NCBI RefSeq assembly: GCF_963675165.1
Contig: NC_087386.1
Coordinates: 3,040,169-3,104,168 of the forward strand
Direction of reading: 5' to 3'
Origin: Halichondria panicea
Taxonomy: Eukaryota; Porifera; Demospongiae; Suberitida; Halichondriidae
Length of the DNA: 64,000 bases
Part shown: positions 53,293 to 64,000 of the stretch, piece by piece
Layout of the letters: the number at the start of each line of letters is the position of its first letter
Position numbering within the stretch: position 1 is the stretch's first letter
Made by a program: the position numbers and the translations under genes
The notes under the pieces: model-generated
What the model was told of the DNA's origin: nothing
Seen by the model: the letters and a program-made list of their open reading frames with translations, nothing else
Databases searched by the model: none

Positions 53293-54395
53293 TAGCCTCG
53301 ATCCCAGGCCGAGTTTTCGCTTTTATAACGGTTAGGCGAACAACTGGGCCTGGTACTAGTTGTCTGCGCATGTGTCAAATTTTCATTGTATATTTGTGGT
53401 CGGCAAAAATATTTAATAAATCAATAATAGAAATTTGTACACAGAAAATGCACAGAGTGAGTACACAAAAGATGCACATAGGGAGCTGCTTCACAAAGGC
53501 CTGGGGAGTTGCCAGTTGTGCTGCAGCACAATTACAGTGACCCAGGGCAACTTCAGGATAATTGAATGCCTTCAAATTACGTTTCAAAAAGATTTAGCAG
53601 GCTGCTGGACTTCTCTGATTCTAGGCCCCAACTCGTAACTCATTGCTTGAGAAAACGTAGATTCTCTTGATGTCTCTGAGCTACCCAGCAACGCTCGAAT
53701 GAGCAGGTCATACTCCAGTCCTGTGTCTGTGAGTATAGGACAATATTAAAAGAAACCAAAGACGGTTAAACCCTTACCTCAAACTGTCCAGTCTCGTCCG
53801 TTAGTATAGCCAAGAGGAGCACTGTTGGGATAGCTGGATATTAGCCATTGCTCCTGTACAGAGAAGTAGATATTTTAAATACGTGTAGATCTATATATAC
53901 ATATTAAATTTCTCGGTTTTATAGTGTCATTGTCGACGAGCTGATGATGGCAGCACCAAGTTCTCTAGCTCACACTCTTCACTTGATCCACCATATTAAT
54001 TAATGATGAAACTATAGTCTACCTACATTCTTGCCAAACATGAACAAGACTTGACATGATAGCATAGCCGGCCATAGGGCCCACACAAAAATATCTGACC
54101 TTAACAAGCTTGACAAAGCTTTATACCTCTTCACTTGTTGTTCAGTCTTCAGAATAAGCTTCAGAGAAGAGAGAAGCTTCAGCTAAGAGCCATTCCAATC
54201 GATTCCAATAATGATAAAACGGGAACTGACTTCTAGTACACGATAGTACACGAATATAAATGTCACGAAAGTGAACGAGAATATCCATTCGTCAGAATCT
54301 GACGAACGACTGACGCATGCGCAGACAACTAGTACCAGGCCCAGTTGTTCGCCTAACCGTTATAAAAGCGAAAACTCGGCCTGGGATCGAGGCTA
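53293..54395. mobile_element. Mutator-like non-autonomous transposon, 80-bp perfect TIRs, 9-bp TSD
   Basis: The first 80 bp (tagcctcgatcccaggccga onward) are the exact reverse complement of the last 80 bp. Direct repeats ggatctagg lie at 53284-53292 and 54396-54404. Total 1103 bp. Long TIRs plus a 9-bp duplication are the pattern of Mutator-like elements. No transposase is visible. The interior has short open text and splice-like motifs that could be captured host sequence, but no family was recognised. Identical TIRs imply a young insertion. Confidence 0.85.
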
Positions 54396-54404
54396 GGATC
54401 TAGG

Positions 54405-55172
54405 AAGCAACAAAGAAGAAGATTTTGTTTTCAATTAATTATAAGCGGAAGTGCATAATTATTTCATAAAGTTAGCTTATCTATATAAAGTCACTGAGAA
54501 GAAAAGACTTATTACATGCATCTATTGTTGTATTATGTGGCTTTAATACCAGGACCTCAAGAAAGAAGAAAATTGGATCTGTAGTTCATGCAGTGTATAA
54601 TTATAATATTTAAGAAGAAAAGACTTGTGTACATGCATATTGTTATCTATAGTAGTGTTTTGTGGCTTACCAGGCCCTCAAGAAAAATATGATTCTGCCA
54701 GGAGGATCTGGATCTGGGGAATGAGCGCGCATGCGCATTACATCCATAGGAATAATTAAAGGGTGTGTCCAAAGAGATCAATTTCACAAATGGCTACTGC
54801 TAGCTAGCTGTTTTAACAGGTATTTTCTGAGTCTTGTAGCTAACAAAAAGCTAGCGCTTTAGTGCAAGGCTAACTCATATGTTGAATAGAAAGTTTGTGC
54901 GGACAGATGATGCTATGAAAGATTCTGAAGAGACTGCAACAGCCTTCAATGTGAGTCAAACTAGCCATAACTCGAGAAAGAAGCTTTAGTTTGCTAATCC
55001 ACGAATCAAAATCCAAGAGAACGTGGCTAGAAGCCTATAGAAGCTGTTAGTTTTCGTCGCATTGCAACCGTTGAGCAGTTACAGCTGGAACAGACACACA
55101 GACACACACACACACACACACAGTCAGCTTTACCGTATCCCTCATGCGGCTACGCCTCGAGGCATAATTATA
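54405..55172 (-). repeat. repeat family A, long copy with tandemly repeated distal end
   Basis: It contains two further copies of gaagaaaagactt...taccaggmcctcaagaaa (about 54500 and 54605), then the family body (aatccacgaatcaaaatcca, agctgttagttttcgtcgca). A (CA)n run and the terminus ccctcatgcggctacgcctc gaggcataatta follow. The satellite starts immediately after. Confidence 0.75.
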
Positions 55173-55174
55173 GT

Positions 55175-56865
55175 AGTTCCATAGTTCCATGGTTCCACAG
55201 TTTCACAGTTCCGTGGTTCTTCCACAGTTCCATGGTTCCACGGTTCCACAGTTCTATGGTTCCACAGTTCCACGATTCGGTTCCACAGTTCCATGGTTCC
55301 ATGGTTCCACAGTTCCATAGTTCCATGGTTCCAAGCGTTCCAAGTGTTCCATGGTTCCATAGTTCCATCGTTCCATGGTTCCATAGTTCCAAGGTTCCAT
55401 AGTTCCAAGGTTCCATAGTTCCATGCTTCCATAGTTCCATGCTTCCATGGTTCCATAGTTCCATGGTTCCAAGCGTTCCATGCATGGTTCCATAGTTCCA
55501 AGCGTTCCATGGTTCCACAGTTCCATGGTTCCATGCTTCCATGGTTCCACAGTTCCATGGTTCCAAGCGTTCCATGCATGGTTCCAAGCGTTCCATGCAT
55601 GGTTCCATGGTTCCATAGTTCCATGGTTCCACAATTCCATGGTTCCAAGCGTTCCATGGTTCCACAGTTCCATAGTTCCATGGTTCCAAGCGTTCTAGTT
55701 CCAAGCGTTCCATGGTTCCATGGTTCCATAGTTCCAAGCGTTCCATGGTTCTATAGTTCCATAGTTCCATGGTTCCAAGCGTTCTAGTTCCAAGCGTTCC
55801 ATGGTTCCACAATTCCATGGTTCCAAGCGTTCCATGGTTCCACAGTTCCATAGTTCCATGGTTCCAAGCGTTCTAGTTCCAAGCGTTCCATAGTTCCAAG
55901 TGTTCCATGGTTCTATAGTTCCAAGCGTTCCATAGTTCCAAGCGTTCCATGGTTCCATCATTCCAAGCGTTCCATGGTTCCATAGTTCCAAGCGTTCCAT
56001 GGTTCCATAGTTCCAAGTGTTCCATGGTTCCATAGTTCCAAGTGTTCCATAGTTCCAAGCGTTCCATAGTTCCAAGCGTTCCATGGTTCCATAGTTCCAA
56101 GTGTTCCATGGTTCCACAGTTCCATGGTTCCATAGTTCCAAGTGTTCCATGGTTCCACAGTTCCATGGTTCCATAGTTCCAAGCGTTCCATGGTTCTACA
56201 GTAGTTCCATGGTTCCATGGTTCCACAGTTCCATGGTTCCATAGTTCCAAGCGTTCCATGGTTCCATCATTCCAAGCGTTCCATAGTTCCAAGCATTCTA
56301 TGGTTCCATGGTTCCAAGCGTTCCATGGTTCCATAGTTTCAAGCGTTCCATGGTTCCATGGTTCCATAGTTCCATGGTTCCATAGTTCCAAGCGTTCCAT
56401 TGTTCCATAGTTCCAAGCGTTCCATGGTTCCACAGTTCCATGGTTCCATAGTTCCAAGCGTTCCATGGTTCCACAGTTCCATGGTTCCATAGTTCCAAGC
56501 GTTCCATGGTTCCATATTTCCACAGTTCCATGGTTCCAAGCGTTCCATGGTTCCATCATTCCATGTTCCAAGCGTTCCATGGTTCCATGTCTCCAAGCGT
56601 TCCATTGTTCCATTGTTCCATGGTTCCAAGCGTTCCATGGTTCCATTGTTCCATGCGTTCCATGGTTCCTACTGTTCTAAGCGTTCCATAGTTTCATTGT
56701 TCCATTGTTCCATGGTTCTAAGCGTTCCATGGTTCCAGCGTTCCATGGTTCCTACTGTTCCATGGTTCGTACTGTTTCATGGTTCCAGTGTTCCATGGTT
56801 CCTGCTGTTCCATGGTTCCAGTGTTCCATTGTTCCATAGTTCAAAGCATTCCATTGTTCCTGATT
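55175..56865 (+). repeat. 8-bp-unit satellite, left arm of an inverted array
   Basis: A tandem array of gttccata / gttccatg / gttccaca with an interspersed 9-bp variant gttccaagc, 1.69 kb. The order of variants is not simply periodic. Higher-order phrases such as gttccaagcgttccatg recur. Stop-free frames (MEPWNHGTMERLE-like) are by-products of the unit. Confidence 0.95.
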
Positions 56866-56877
56866 GTTGAACACTTT

Positions 56878-58010
56878 TAAAGGAACAGTGGGAACCATGG
56901 AACGCTGGGAAAGAGGAACAGTATAGAAACCATGCACGGAACAGTAGGAACCATGGAACCATGGAAGAAAAGTGAAAAGTTGGACCCATAGAACAGTAGG
57001 AACCATGGAACACTTAGAACCATGGAATGCTTGGAACCATGGAACCATGAAACGCTTGGAACCATGGAACGCTTGGAACTATGGAACCATGGAATGCTTG
57101 GAACGCTTGGAACCATGAAACGCTTGGAACCATGGAACTATGGAACGCTTGGAACTATGGAACCATGGAACGCTTGTAACCATGAAACGCTTGGAACCAT
57201 GGAACTATGGAACCATGGAACGCTTGGAACTATGGAACGCTTGGAACCATGAACCATGGAACCGTGGAACTATGGAACCATGGAACTATGAAACCATGGA
57301 ACTATGAAACACTTGGAACTATGGAACCATGGAACGCTTAGAACCATGGAACTATGGAACCAGGGAACGCTTGGAACTATGGGGAACAATGGAATGCTTG
57401 GAACCATGGAACTATGGAACCATGGAACCATGGAACCATGGAACGCTTGGAACTATGGAACCATGGAACTATGGAACGCTTGGAACACTTGGAACTATGG
57501 AACCATGGAACGCTTGGAACTGTATGGAACCATGGAACTATGGAACCATGGAGCTATGGAACCATGAAACCATGGAACGCTTGGAACGCTTGGAACCATG
57601 GAACTATGGAATGCTTGGAACTATGGAACCATGGAACGCTTGGAACTATGGAACCATGGAACGCTTGGAACCATGGAGCTATGGAACTATGAAACCATGG
57701 AACGCTTGGAACGCTTGGAACCATGGAACTATGGAACCGTGGAACCATGGAATGCTTGGAACCATGGAACTGTGGAGCCATTGAACCATGGAACTTTGGA
57801 ACCATGGAACTATGGAACTGTGGAACCATGGAACTGTGGAACCATGGGACTGTGGAACCTTGGAACTGTGGAACCATGGAACTGTGGAACCATGAAACTA
57901 TGGAAACATGGAACCATGGAACTGTGGAACCATGGAACCGTGGAACTGTGGAACCATGGAACTGTGGAACCATGGAACTATGGAACTGTGGAACCATGAA
58001 ACTGTAGGAA
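56878..58010 (-). repeat. 8-bp-unit satellite, right arm (opposite orientation)
   Basis: The same satellite read as its complement (ccatggaac, ctatggaac, ctgtggaac, gcttggaac), 1.13 kb. A spacer of about 12 bp (56866-56877) separates it from the left arm, so the two arms form a giant imperfect inverted repeat. CTGTGGAAC units concentrate at the outer end, as CCACAG units do at the outer end of the left arm. Confidence 0.95.
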
Positions 58011-58012
58011 TG

Positions 58013-58596
58013 AAAACACCGCAGGTGCTGATGCCTCGGTGGAGATGCCAAAGCTACATAACATAAAGCTACTTTTTAGCATGCAAACTCAAAGAGTGGG
58101 TAATGATCGACCATGAATGTTGTTAAAAACGATCGATGCCAAAAGTTCAAGTCTAAAATTAATGGCTGCCGTCTGCAGAGCCTTGCAGCTCTCTTCTCAC
58201 TCGTGCAGCTACCAATAGCTAGCGTTCTAGTGCAGAGCTAACTACTAAGTAGAGTAGCAACATTCGGTAAACAAGTTTGGCTACGTGCTCTTCTGAAAAG
58301 GCTGCAATGGCATTCCAAGTAAGCAAAACTAGGCATAACTCGAGAACGAAGCATTATTTTGCAAATCCACAATAAAAATCCAAGTAAACATGACTAGAAG
58401 CCTATAGAAACTCTTACTTGCACTTGATTCATCCTTGTCATTGAGCAGCTGTAGCAGTCTACACACACAGTTGGATAGCCACCGTACCTACTTGTACGTG
58501 TTTTAGTTAAATATGCATTTCGCATTACATCATAATATTGAACAGGAAGAAATTTGTTAGAAAGTTCTAGTTTCTGTACCTCGCTTGCGCATGTAG
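58013..58596 (-). repeat. repeat family B, inverted copy with an internal insertion
   Basis: caccgcaggtgctgatgcct, then gatcgaccatgaatgttg and gcagctaccaatagctagcg, match family B on the minus strand. Near its far end the expected ccgtatacctcgcttgcgca is split by about 92 bp (58486-58577). Confidence 0.75.
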
Positions 58597-58989
58597 GAGA
58601 AAGCCAGAAATCGGAAAACGCGGAAGTGAAAGGTAAATGAGTGGGCGTAGCAGGGCAATGCATTCCAAGGTTAACCCTTGATTTTGCACAGATGTAATGA
58701 GATATCCTCTTGCCTGATCACTCTACTAGTCTATGTAAGTAAGTAGAAAGCTGGCCAGCCTAGTTTTAAGTAGACTCTCCATTGTCTGCAGTATAGACTT
58801 GATATAATAGCTAGCTACTTGCACATGTCTGCAGTAGACTCTAGCTAGCTACATGCACAATGACTGAATTAATTATGTCTGTACACTGAGCTAGATTTAG
58901 TATGAATTTAACATTATCATTTTTAATTCAGCCAGTCACCTAACTCCTACTTATACTCCCCAATTTATTGTCCAGAGGTTATTTGGCTC
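58597..58989. other. spacer between repeats, nothing recognised
   Basis: AT-rich, with short gctagctac motifs; no coding frame. Confidence 0.4.
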
Positions 58990-60560
58990 TATACTGAAAC
59001 ACGCCGAGCCACTTTTCTGACTTTCTGAGAGCCATGATTATAGAACGGGAACTGGAATAATTATGTTCAATCCTGGTCTATATACAAGCAATTAAGTATA
59101 TCAGCCAATAAGTTATGTTGATATACTCAAGTTACTTTAATCAACTGGAACTTGCTGAGCAACTTTTCTGACTTTCCGAGAACAGTGGTTCGTTAACGAG
59201 AACCCTGAAAAATAATGTATTCAGTGCTGGTCTATAGACATGCATACAGATATCAGCTAGTATATGTTGATATATACTCTTCTGAGGTTATTTGAATCGA
59301 CTGGAACTTGCTGAGCAACTTTTCTGACTTTCCGAGAGCAGTGGTTCGTTAACGGGAACCCTGAAAAATAATATATTCAGTGCTGGTCTAGACATGCATG
59401 CAGATATCAGCCAGTACGTTGATATATATACTCAAGTTTACAATTCTGGGGTTACTTTAAGCGACTGGAACTTGCTAAGCAACTTTTCTGACTTTCCGAG
59501 AGCAGTGGTTCGTTAACGGGAATCCAGAAAAATAATCGACTGGAACTTGCAAAGCAACTTTTCTGACTTTCCGAGAGCAGTGGTTCGTTAACGGGAATCC
59601 AGAAAAATAACATATTCAGTGCTGGTCTAGACATGCATGCAGATATCAGCCAGTATGTTGATATAATTATACTCAAGTTTACAATTCTGAGGTTACTTTA
59701 ATCGACTGGAACTTGCTAAGCAACTTTTCTGACTTTCCGAGAGCAGTGGTTCGTTAACGAGAATCCAGAAAAATAACATATTCAGTGCTGGTCTATAGAC
59801 ATGCATGCAGATATATCAGCCAGTATGGTGATATATACTCAAGTTTACAATTCTGAGGTTACTTTAATCGACTGGAACTTGCTAAGCAACTTTTCTGACT
59901 TTCCGAGAGCAGTGGTTCATTAACGGGAATCCAGAAAAATAACATATTCAGTGCTGATCTATAGACATGCATGCAGATATCAGCCAGTATGTTGATATAT
60001 ACTCAAGTTTACAATTCTGAGGTTACTTTAATCGACTGGAACTTGCTAAGCAACTTTTCTGACTCTCCGAGAGCAGTGGTTCGTTAACGGGAATCCAGAA
60101 AAATAACATATTCAGTGCTTGTCTAGACATATGCAGATATATCAGCCAGTATGTTGATATATACTCAAGTTTACAATTCTGAGGTTACTTTAATCGACTG
60201 GAACTTGCTAAGCAACTTTTCTGACTTTCCGAGAGCTGTGCTTCGTAAGCGGAAACCCAGAAAATATATTTAGTGCTGGTCTTAGACAAGCAGGTAGCAG
60301 CCAATACGTTGATACACTCTTCTGAGGTTACTTTTAATCGACTGGGAACTTGCTGAGCAACTTTTCTGACTTTCCGAGAGCAGTGATTTGTAAACGGAAA
60401 CCCAGAAAATATATTCAGTGCTGGTCTTATAGACAAGCAGGTATCAGCCAATAATTATGTTGATAATACCTAAGTTTACAATTCTGAGGCTATACTTTAA
60501 TCGACTGCATGGAACTTCCTGGAGCAACTTTTCAGACTTTCCATGTGTAGTGATTCAACT
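58990..60560 (+). repeat. tandem array, about 165-bp unit
   Basis: The motif gcaacttttctgactttccg recurs about eleven times (59156, 59311, 59477, 59553, 59718, 59886, 60052, 60213, 60357 and diverged ends near 59010 and 60522). Usual spacing is 144-168 bp, with one 76-bp short unit. Each unit carries ttcgttaacgggaatccaga, attcagtgctggtct and gatatcagccagta. Edge copies are the most diverged. Confidence 0.9.
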
Positions 60561-61158
60561 GTAATTCATAAAAAGCATTTCTCGGACAAGCAATGCAGGC
60601 AGTCAGTCCATCCATGCCTTCAGTTATTGTTACTTTACTCAACTAGAACGACTCTTGACGTTCCATGGGCAGTAATTCAAATGTTAATTACAATTTCACT
60701 AGATGCAAGATATTATTCACGTCTCAGTGCAAAGATAGCCTTTTGAGTAAGTTCGTGACAGAAGATTCAATCATGAGAAACTGTATTGAGTTCTGACTAT
60801 AGAGATTGAATCAAAGTGTACGGACTATACATAGACTCTATACTATAATTATAATTTCATTTTGCTGGGCTGATAGACTGGTGTGTACCTGGTTTGTTGC
60901 ATGACCATGCATGCATCTATATATAGTGTGTTGTCAGCAGCTAATTACTATAGATTTTGCTTGAATAGATGTATAGTACTGTGTATTGTCTTGATAATTT
61001 GATATAATATATATAGTGTGTGTCATGCATGGGTGTAAGACTAAATTCTATACCAGGATCCATGCAACACAGTATATACACAAACAATCCTCATTATAGT
61101 CAAGTCCTGGCAGTGTATATATACGTAGTCTTCACCAGTCCTATATACAATATAGGTA
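60561..61158. other. intergenic, nothing recognised
   Basis: AT-rich sequence after the tandem array, no gene or TIR seen. Confidence 0.4.
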
Positions 61159-61983
61159 CAGGGTTTTGCAGAGTTCTTGCAACATGAACTTTTAACCAGT
61201 CTGTGCATGCGTAGAGATCTGCCACCATGTGATCAGTAAAAATGGATTCTAAAGTAAAGTCCAGGACTTGTATCACTATGTAGCTAGCTGAGGCAAGTAG
61301 TAAAATCAAAAGTGGGCAGCCCAGAAGTCTATCTTGGGATGGTGTTGTCACTGTCATTGGTCCTACAAGGCTGAAACACTGCCATTCGATTGAAGTCTTT
61401 ATAAGGATACGGCCAACTTAATTAAAATGTGTACAAAAGAAGGCCGCAAGATATATTACATGTCCGACTACAAAACTAGGGTATTAAAGCTTCCTCTTCT
61501 ACCAAGTTCCTATTGGTTCGAACTCATGCATGGATGTATTGTTTTGACCACGATGTCAATCCCACTACAGTGAACTCTGCTACATTCTACAACATCCACG
61601 AGTTAGAGCTGGCACCACTGGTTGCAAGCTCGAAGTTTAATACACCAGGCTATGGCGACCTCTGCAAATTTTAACTCCTGCTGATGTATTAAACTCATGC
61701 TGCACTCACAAGATCACTATAATAAATTAATTTGGGGTTCAGACAAATTTGGGGTTCAGACACTTCCACGCTGGAGTACTCTGGCTCACCAATTACATAG
61801 TAATATCACATCACCCTCCACTGTTATAATTATGTGAAAAGAGAGTTTTGAGGCTGCCTTACTCATTTCCACACACACATGCACTGACCCTTAGCTAATA
61901 GTCTGCGGTGAGATCAAAGGCAGATCTCTGCGCATGTGCAGACCGATTAAAAGTTCATGTTGCAAGAACTCTGCAAAACCCTG
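61159..61983. mobile_element. hAT-like non-autonomous element
   Basis: It starts cagggttttgcagagttctt and ends aagaactctgcaaaaccctg; TIR similarity runs about 65 bp inward (to cagagatctgcc). The 8-bp flanks tataggta and tatatgga agree at six positions, compatible with an old 8-bp duplication. No transposase is recognisable in 825 bp. Confidence 0.65.
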
Positions 61984-64000
61984 TATATGGACGAGCATGC
62001 AGTGACAATGAAGTATATAGGCAGTGATGATGCTGCGATTGAAAGACAGTTATGAGAGAGAGTGAGGAAAACTCTCACTGGATAAATACAGGCGTATATA
62101 TAGATAAACTATATTGCAAGTAGATAATAATCGCTATAGTTAAGCTTGTAGATTGTACACCATCGTCTCTAGATATATATATGTCCTATATATAGCTGTA
62201 ATGCAGGTGATTCTGGTGCATCCAAGCACTTCCTGACACAGTAATTTATGTTGCTTACATTTTATAGAAGGCAAGCATGATTATATCTCTACCAAAGATT
62301 GGATAGCCCCAATAAAAAAGACTTACTACTGTCGTGGCCGTACCGTTACCATACCGTGACAATTAATCTGTCAGTATATGTAAAATGAATAATTATGTCA
62401 ATAATTTTTTTACACCATAATTATAATTAAATACACCAAGCCACAGGTGTTTCAACCATTGACGAAAAGTCTGTCAAAGAAAGAGATTCCATGAAGTGTT
62501 CTGGCATTAGCGAAGATGAGGTGCAAAAATAATTATATCAATAGTTCTCGACTCAACCAGAAAATCAAAGGAAGATTTGAGAATAAACCATCCAATGCAT
62601 TCAAGCAATCCTTTTATAGCATCAAGTTCATATAATGAGCATTATGCATGGACTATCCCTATCCCGTAGACATACAAAGCAAGATAATAATATATAATTA
62701 TATATACAACGTATACATACCAGACAGGCTTTAATATGGGGCTGTTAAATTGTTAATTGTGTCATTGAAACTTAATTATCCAACTGATAGCCTCCCTCAC
62801 ACGTATATAGGGCAATATTCTAGATTTATATATTTTAACAGATACACCAGAGAGGCCGGTATAGTGGATCAACCAATCCTTATTATATAACTATACTCCA
62901 ACCGCCACTTCTTGGTTTTATTCTCTCTCACAGCCAACTATATAGTTATAAGCCGCCTATTTGATCCACAAGTAACTTTTTTTTACAATTCAAGCTATAT
63001 AACTTCAGCAGTAGCTACTTCCACCCAATCATCTCCCTAAGCCTCCCAATATGTTAAAACTGCCTGTTTATATAGAACTAAAAACAGACAACATCAGCTA
63101 TTGTATATATACAGACATGCAACGGCCACAACAGCGTCCTTAACTGGTTCACCAAGGAATAAGACATAACGTTAAAAACTTGCATGGATTAAGGAAATAT
63201 ATACACTACTATCAAGCTATGCAAACTAGAGGAACTGCAATTACAAAACCAATCCCTGCATTATCCTAAAATTGATTATGACACACATGCACCTATAGCA
63301 CAAACTCTAGCAGCCAACCCCAAAAAGCTGTTCTCTAAATCCACTATACCTATGCCCTTGTAACAGATGTATCGTGAACTGCATGCATAAGAACTTACCA
63401 GAACTATAGCTATAGCGTTAACAATCTGTCTATAATGTTATGTGTTTGTCCATTACAATTATGTGTTTTATACTCAGCGGCATCATATTAGTGATGCCTG
63501 TCTGTCGGTCTCAACTAATTGCCAAGCCCTTCTTTCTTTTTATATCATCACCTCTAAATTGAATAATCAAAGAAGACAAGGGAATCTGTATACACGAACA
63601 AATTCTTCATTCCAAAGTCTAGTATAATTATATGCATGCATGATATGTATAATTATGTATGCCTATAATATATATCAGCAGAGAAAAACTATACCGATAT
63701 ACCTCTATACAAAAATGTGCACAAAGTAATATGACTCGCGCATGTGATGAAGTATACTGTAAACTTACTAGTAATCTCCTAGAAAATGTTAACCGTGACG
63801 TTTTTAGGGGTGCATGTACAATGACATCTGATTCTAGCTATATATTCGTTCGCGTTCAACGTTCAGAGCTGCTCACTGCACACTGATAGAAGACTATCTT
63901 TTCACAAAAATCATAAATAGAGACAATAGTCGGGTTGATCCTCTTCACTTCCACTCTTTACTCACTGCTAACAAATTCTGTGCGTTGCGTAATGTGTGCG
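61984..64000. other. AT-rich intergenic tail, nothing recognised
   Basis: Rich in tatata and aattat runs. Short open frames (for example 63442-63627 and 63659-63886) have no domain features, and no repeats matched elsewhere in the window. Confidence 0.4.

Noticed and set aside
55142..58051. Many long open frames rich in MEPWNHGTMERLE or MVPQFHGSTVPWFH text on both strands
   Set aside because: They are produced by the 8-bp satellite, which lacks stop codons in most phases. There is no domain, splice or start context.
58990..60560. CRISPR-like array of regular repeats
   Set aside because: Units are about 165 bp, nearly identical throughout with no unique spacers, and the genome is eukaryotic.
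61400..61680. Possible reverse-transcriptase tail (KKAARYITCPTTK-like text)
   Set aside because: Too short and interrupted to support; left inside the hAT-like element description.

Overview
This window looks like nuclear DNA of an early-branching animal, most likely a sponge. It is AT-rich. Its spliced genes have canonical GT...AG introns and encode animal families (signal peptide peptidase, P-Rex Rac exchange factor, TRAF-like RING/MATH protein, PDZ+SAM scaffold). It also holds a decayed gene of the beta-helix/multi-pass membrane family that I recall as strongly expanded in sponges. The sponge assignment is inference from family memory. No bacterial features (operons, CRISPR, IS elements) and no RNA genes were recognised.

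Layout: 1-2620, the decayed 3' part of a non-LTR retroelement (reverse transcriptase, zinc knuckle, restriction-like endonuclease). 2621-4340, small repeats, including a MITE nested in another repeat. 4878-9705 (minus), a multiply broken beta-helix/transmembrane gene. 10354-15480, foldback and MITE elements plus one decayed coding remnant. 15556-16479, an intact intronless GNAT acetyltransferase gene. 17500-18720, repeat debris including a LINE tail. 18848-23690, a ten-exon signal peptide peptidase gene (377 aa, the length I recall for human SPP). 23900-29312, a ten-exon gene for an unusual PDZ / Ser-Pro repeat / SAM protein. 29724-49868, a 26-exon P-Rex gene (about 1490 aa) with DH-PH-DEP-DEP-PDZ-PDZ-IP4P-like order. 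Its introns hold a 370-bp TG tract, several transposons and an antisense multi-pass membrane ORF. 50578-52182 (minus), an intronless TRAF-like gene. 53150-60570, repeat-rich DNA: a Mutator-like insertion with 80-bp perfect TIRs, a 2.8-kb inverted satellite of an 8-bp unit, and a second tandem array of about 165 bp. 60570-64000, AT-rich DNA with one hAT-like element.

The genes are not an operon, and each has its own splice structure. The PDZ-SAM gene and the P-Rex gene are head-to-tail, 411 bp apart, and both encode PDZ-containing signalling proteins. That pairing is suggestive only. The rest of the window is dominated by non-autonomous DNA transposons, several with target-site duplications readable directly: 9 bp for the TAGCCTCG...CCCAGGCC foldback group, TA for Tc1/mariner-like MITEs, 7 bp for the element at 22753, and 5 bp for the element at 3899.
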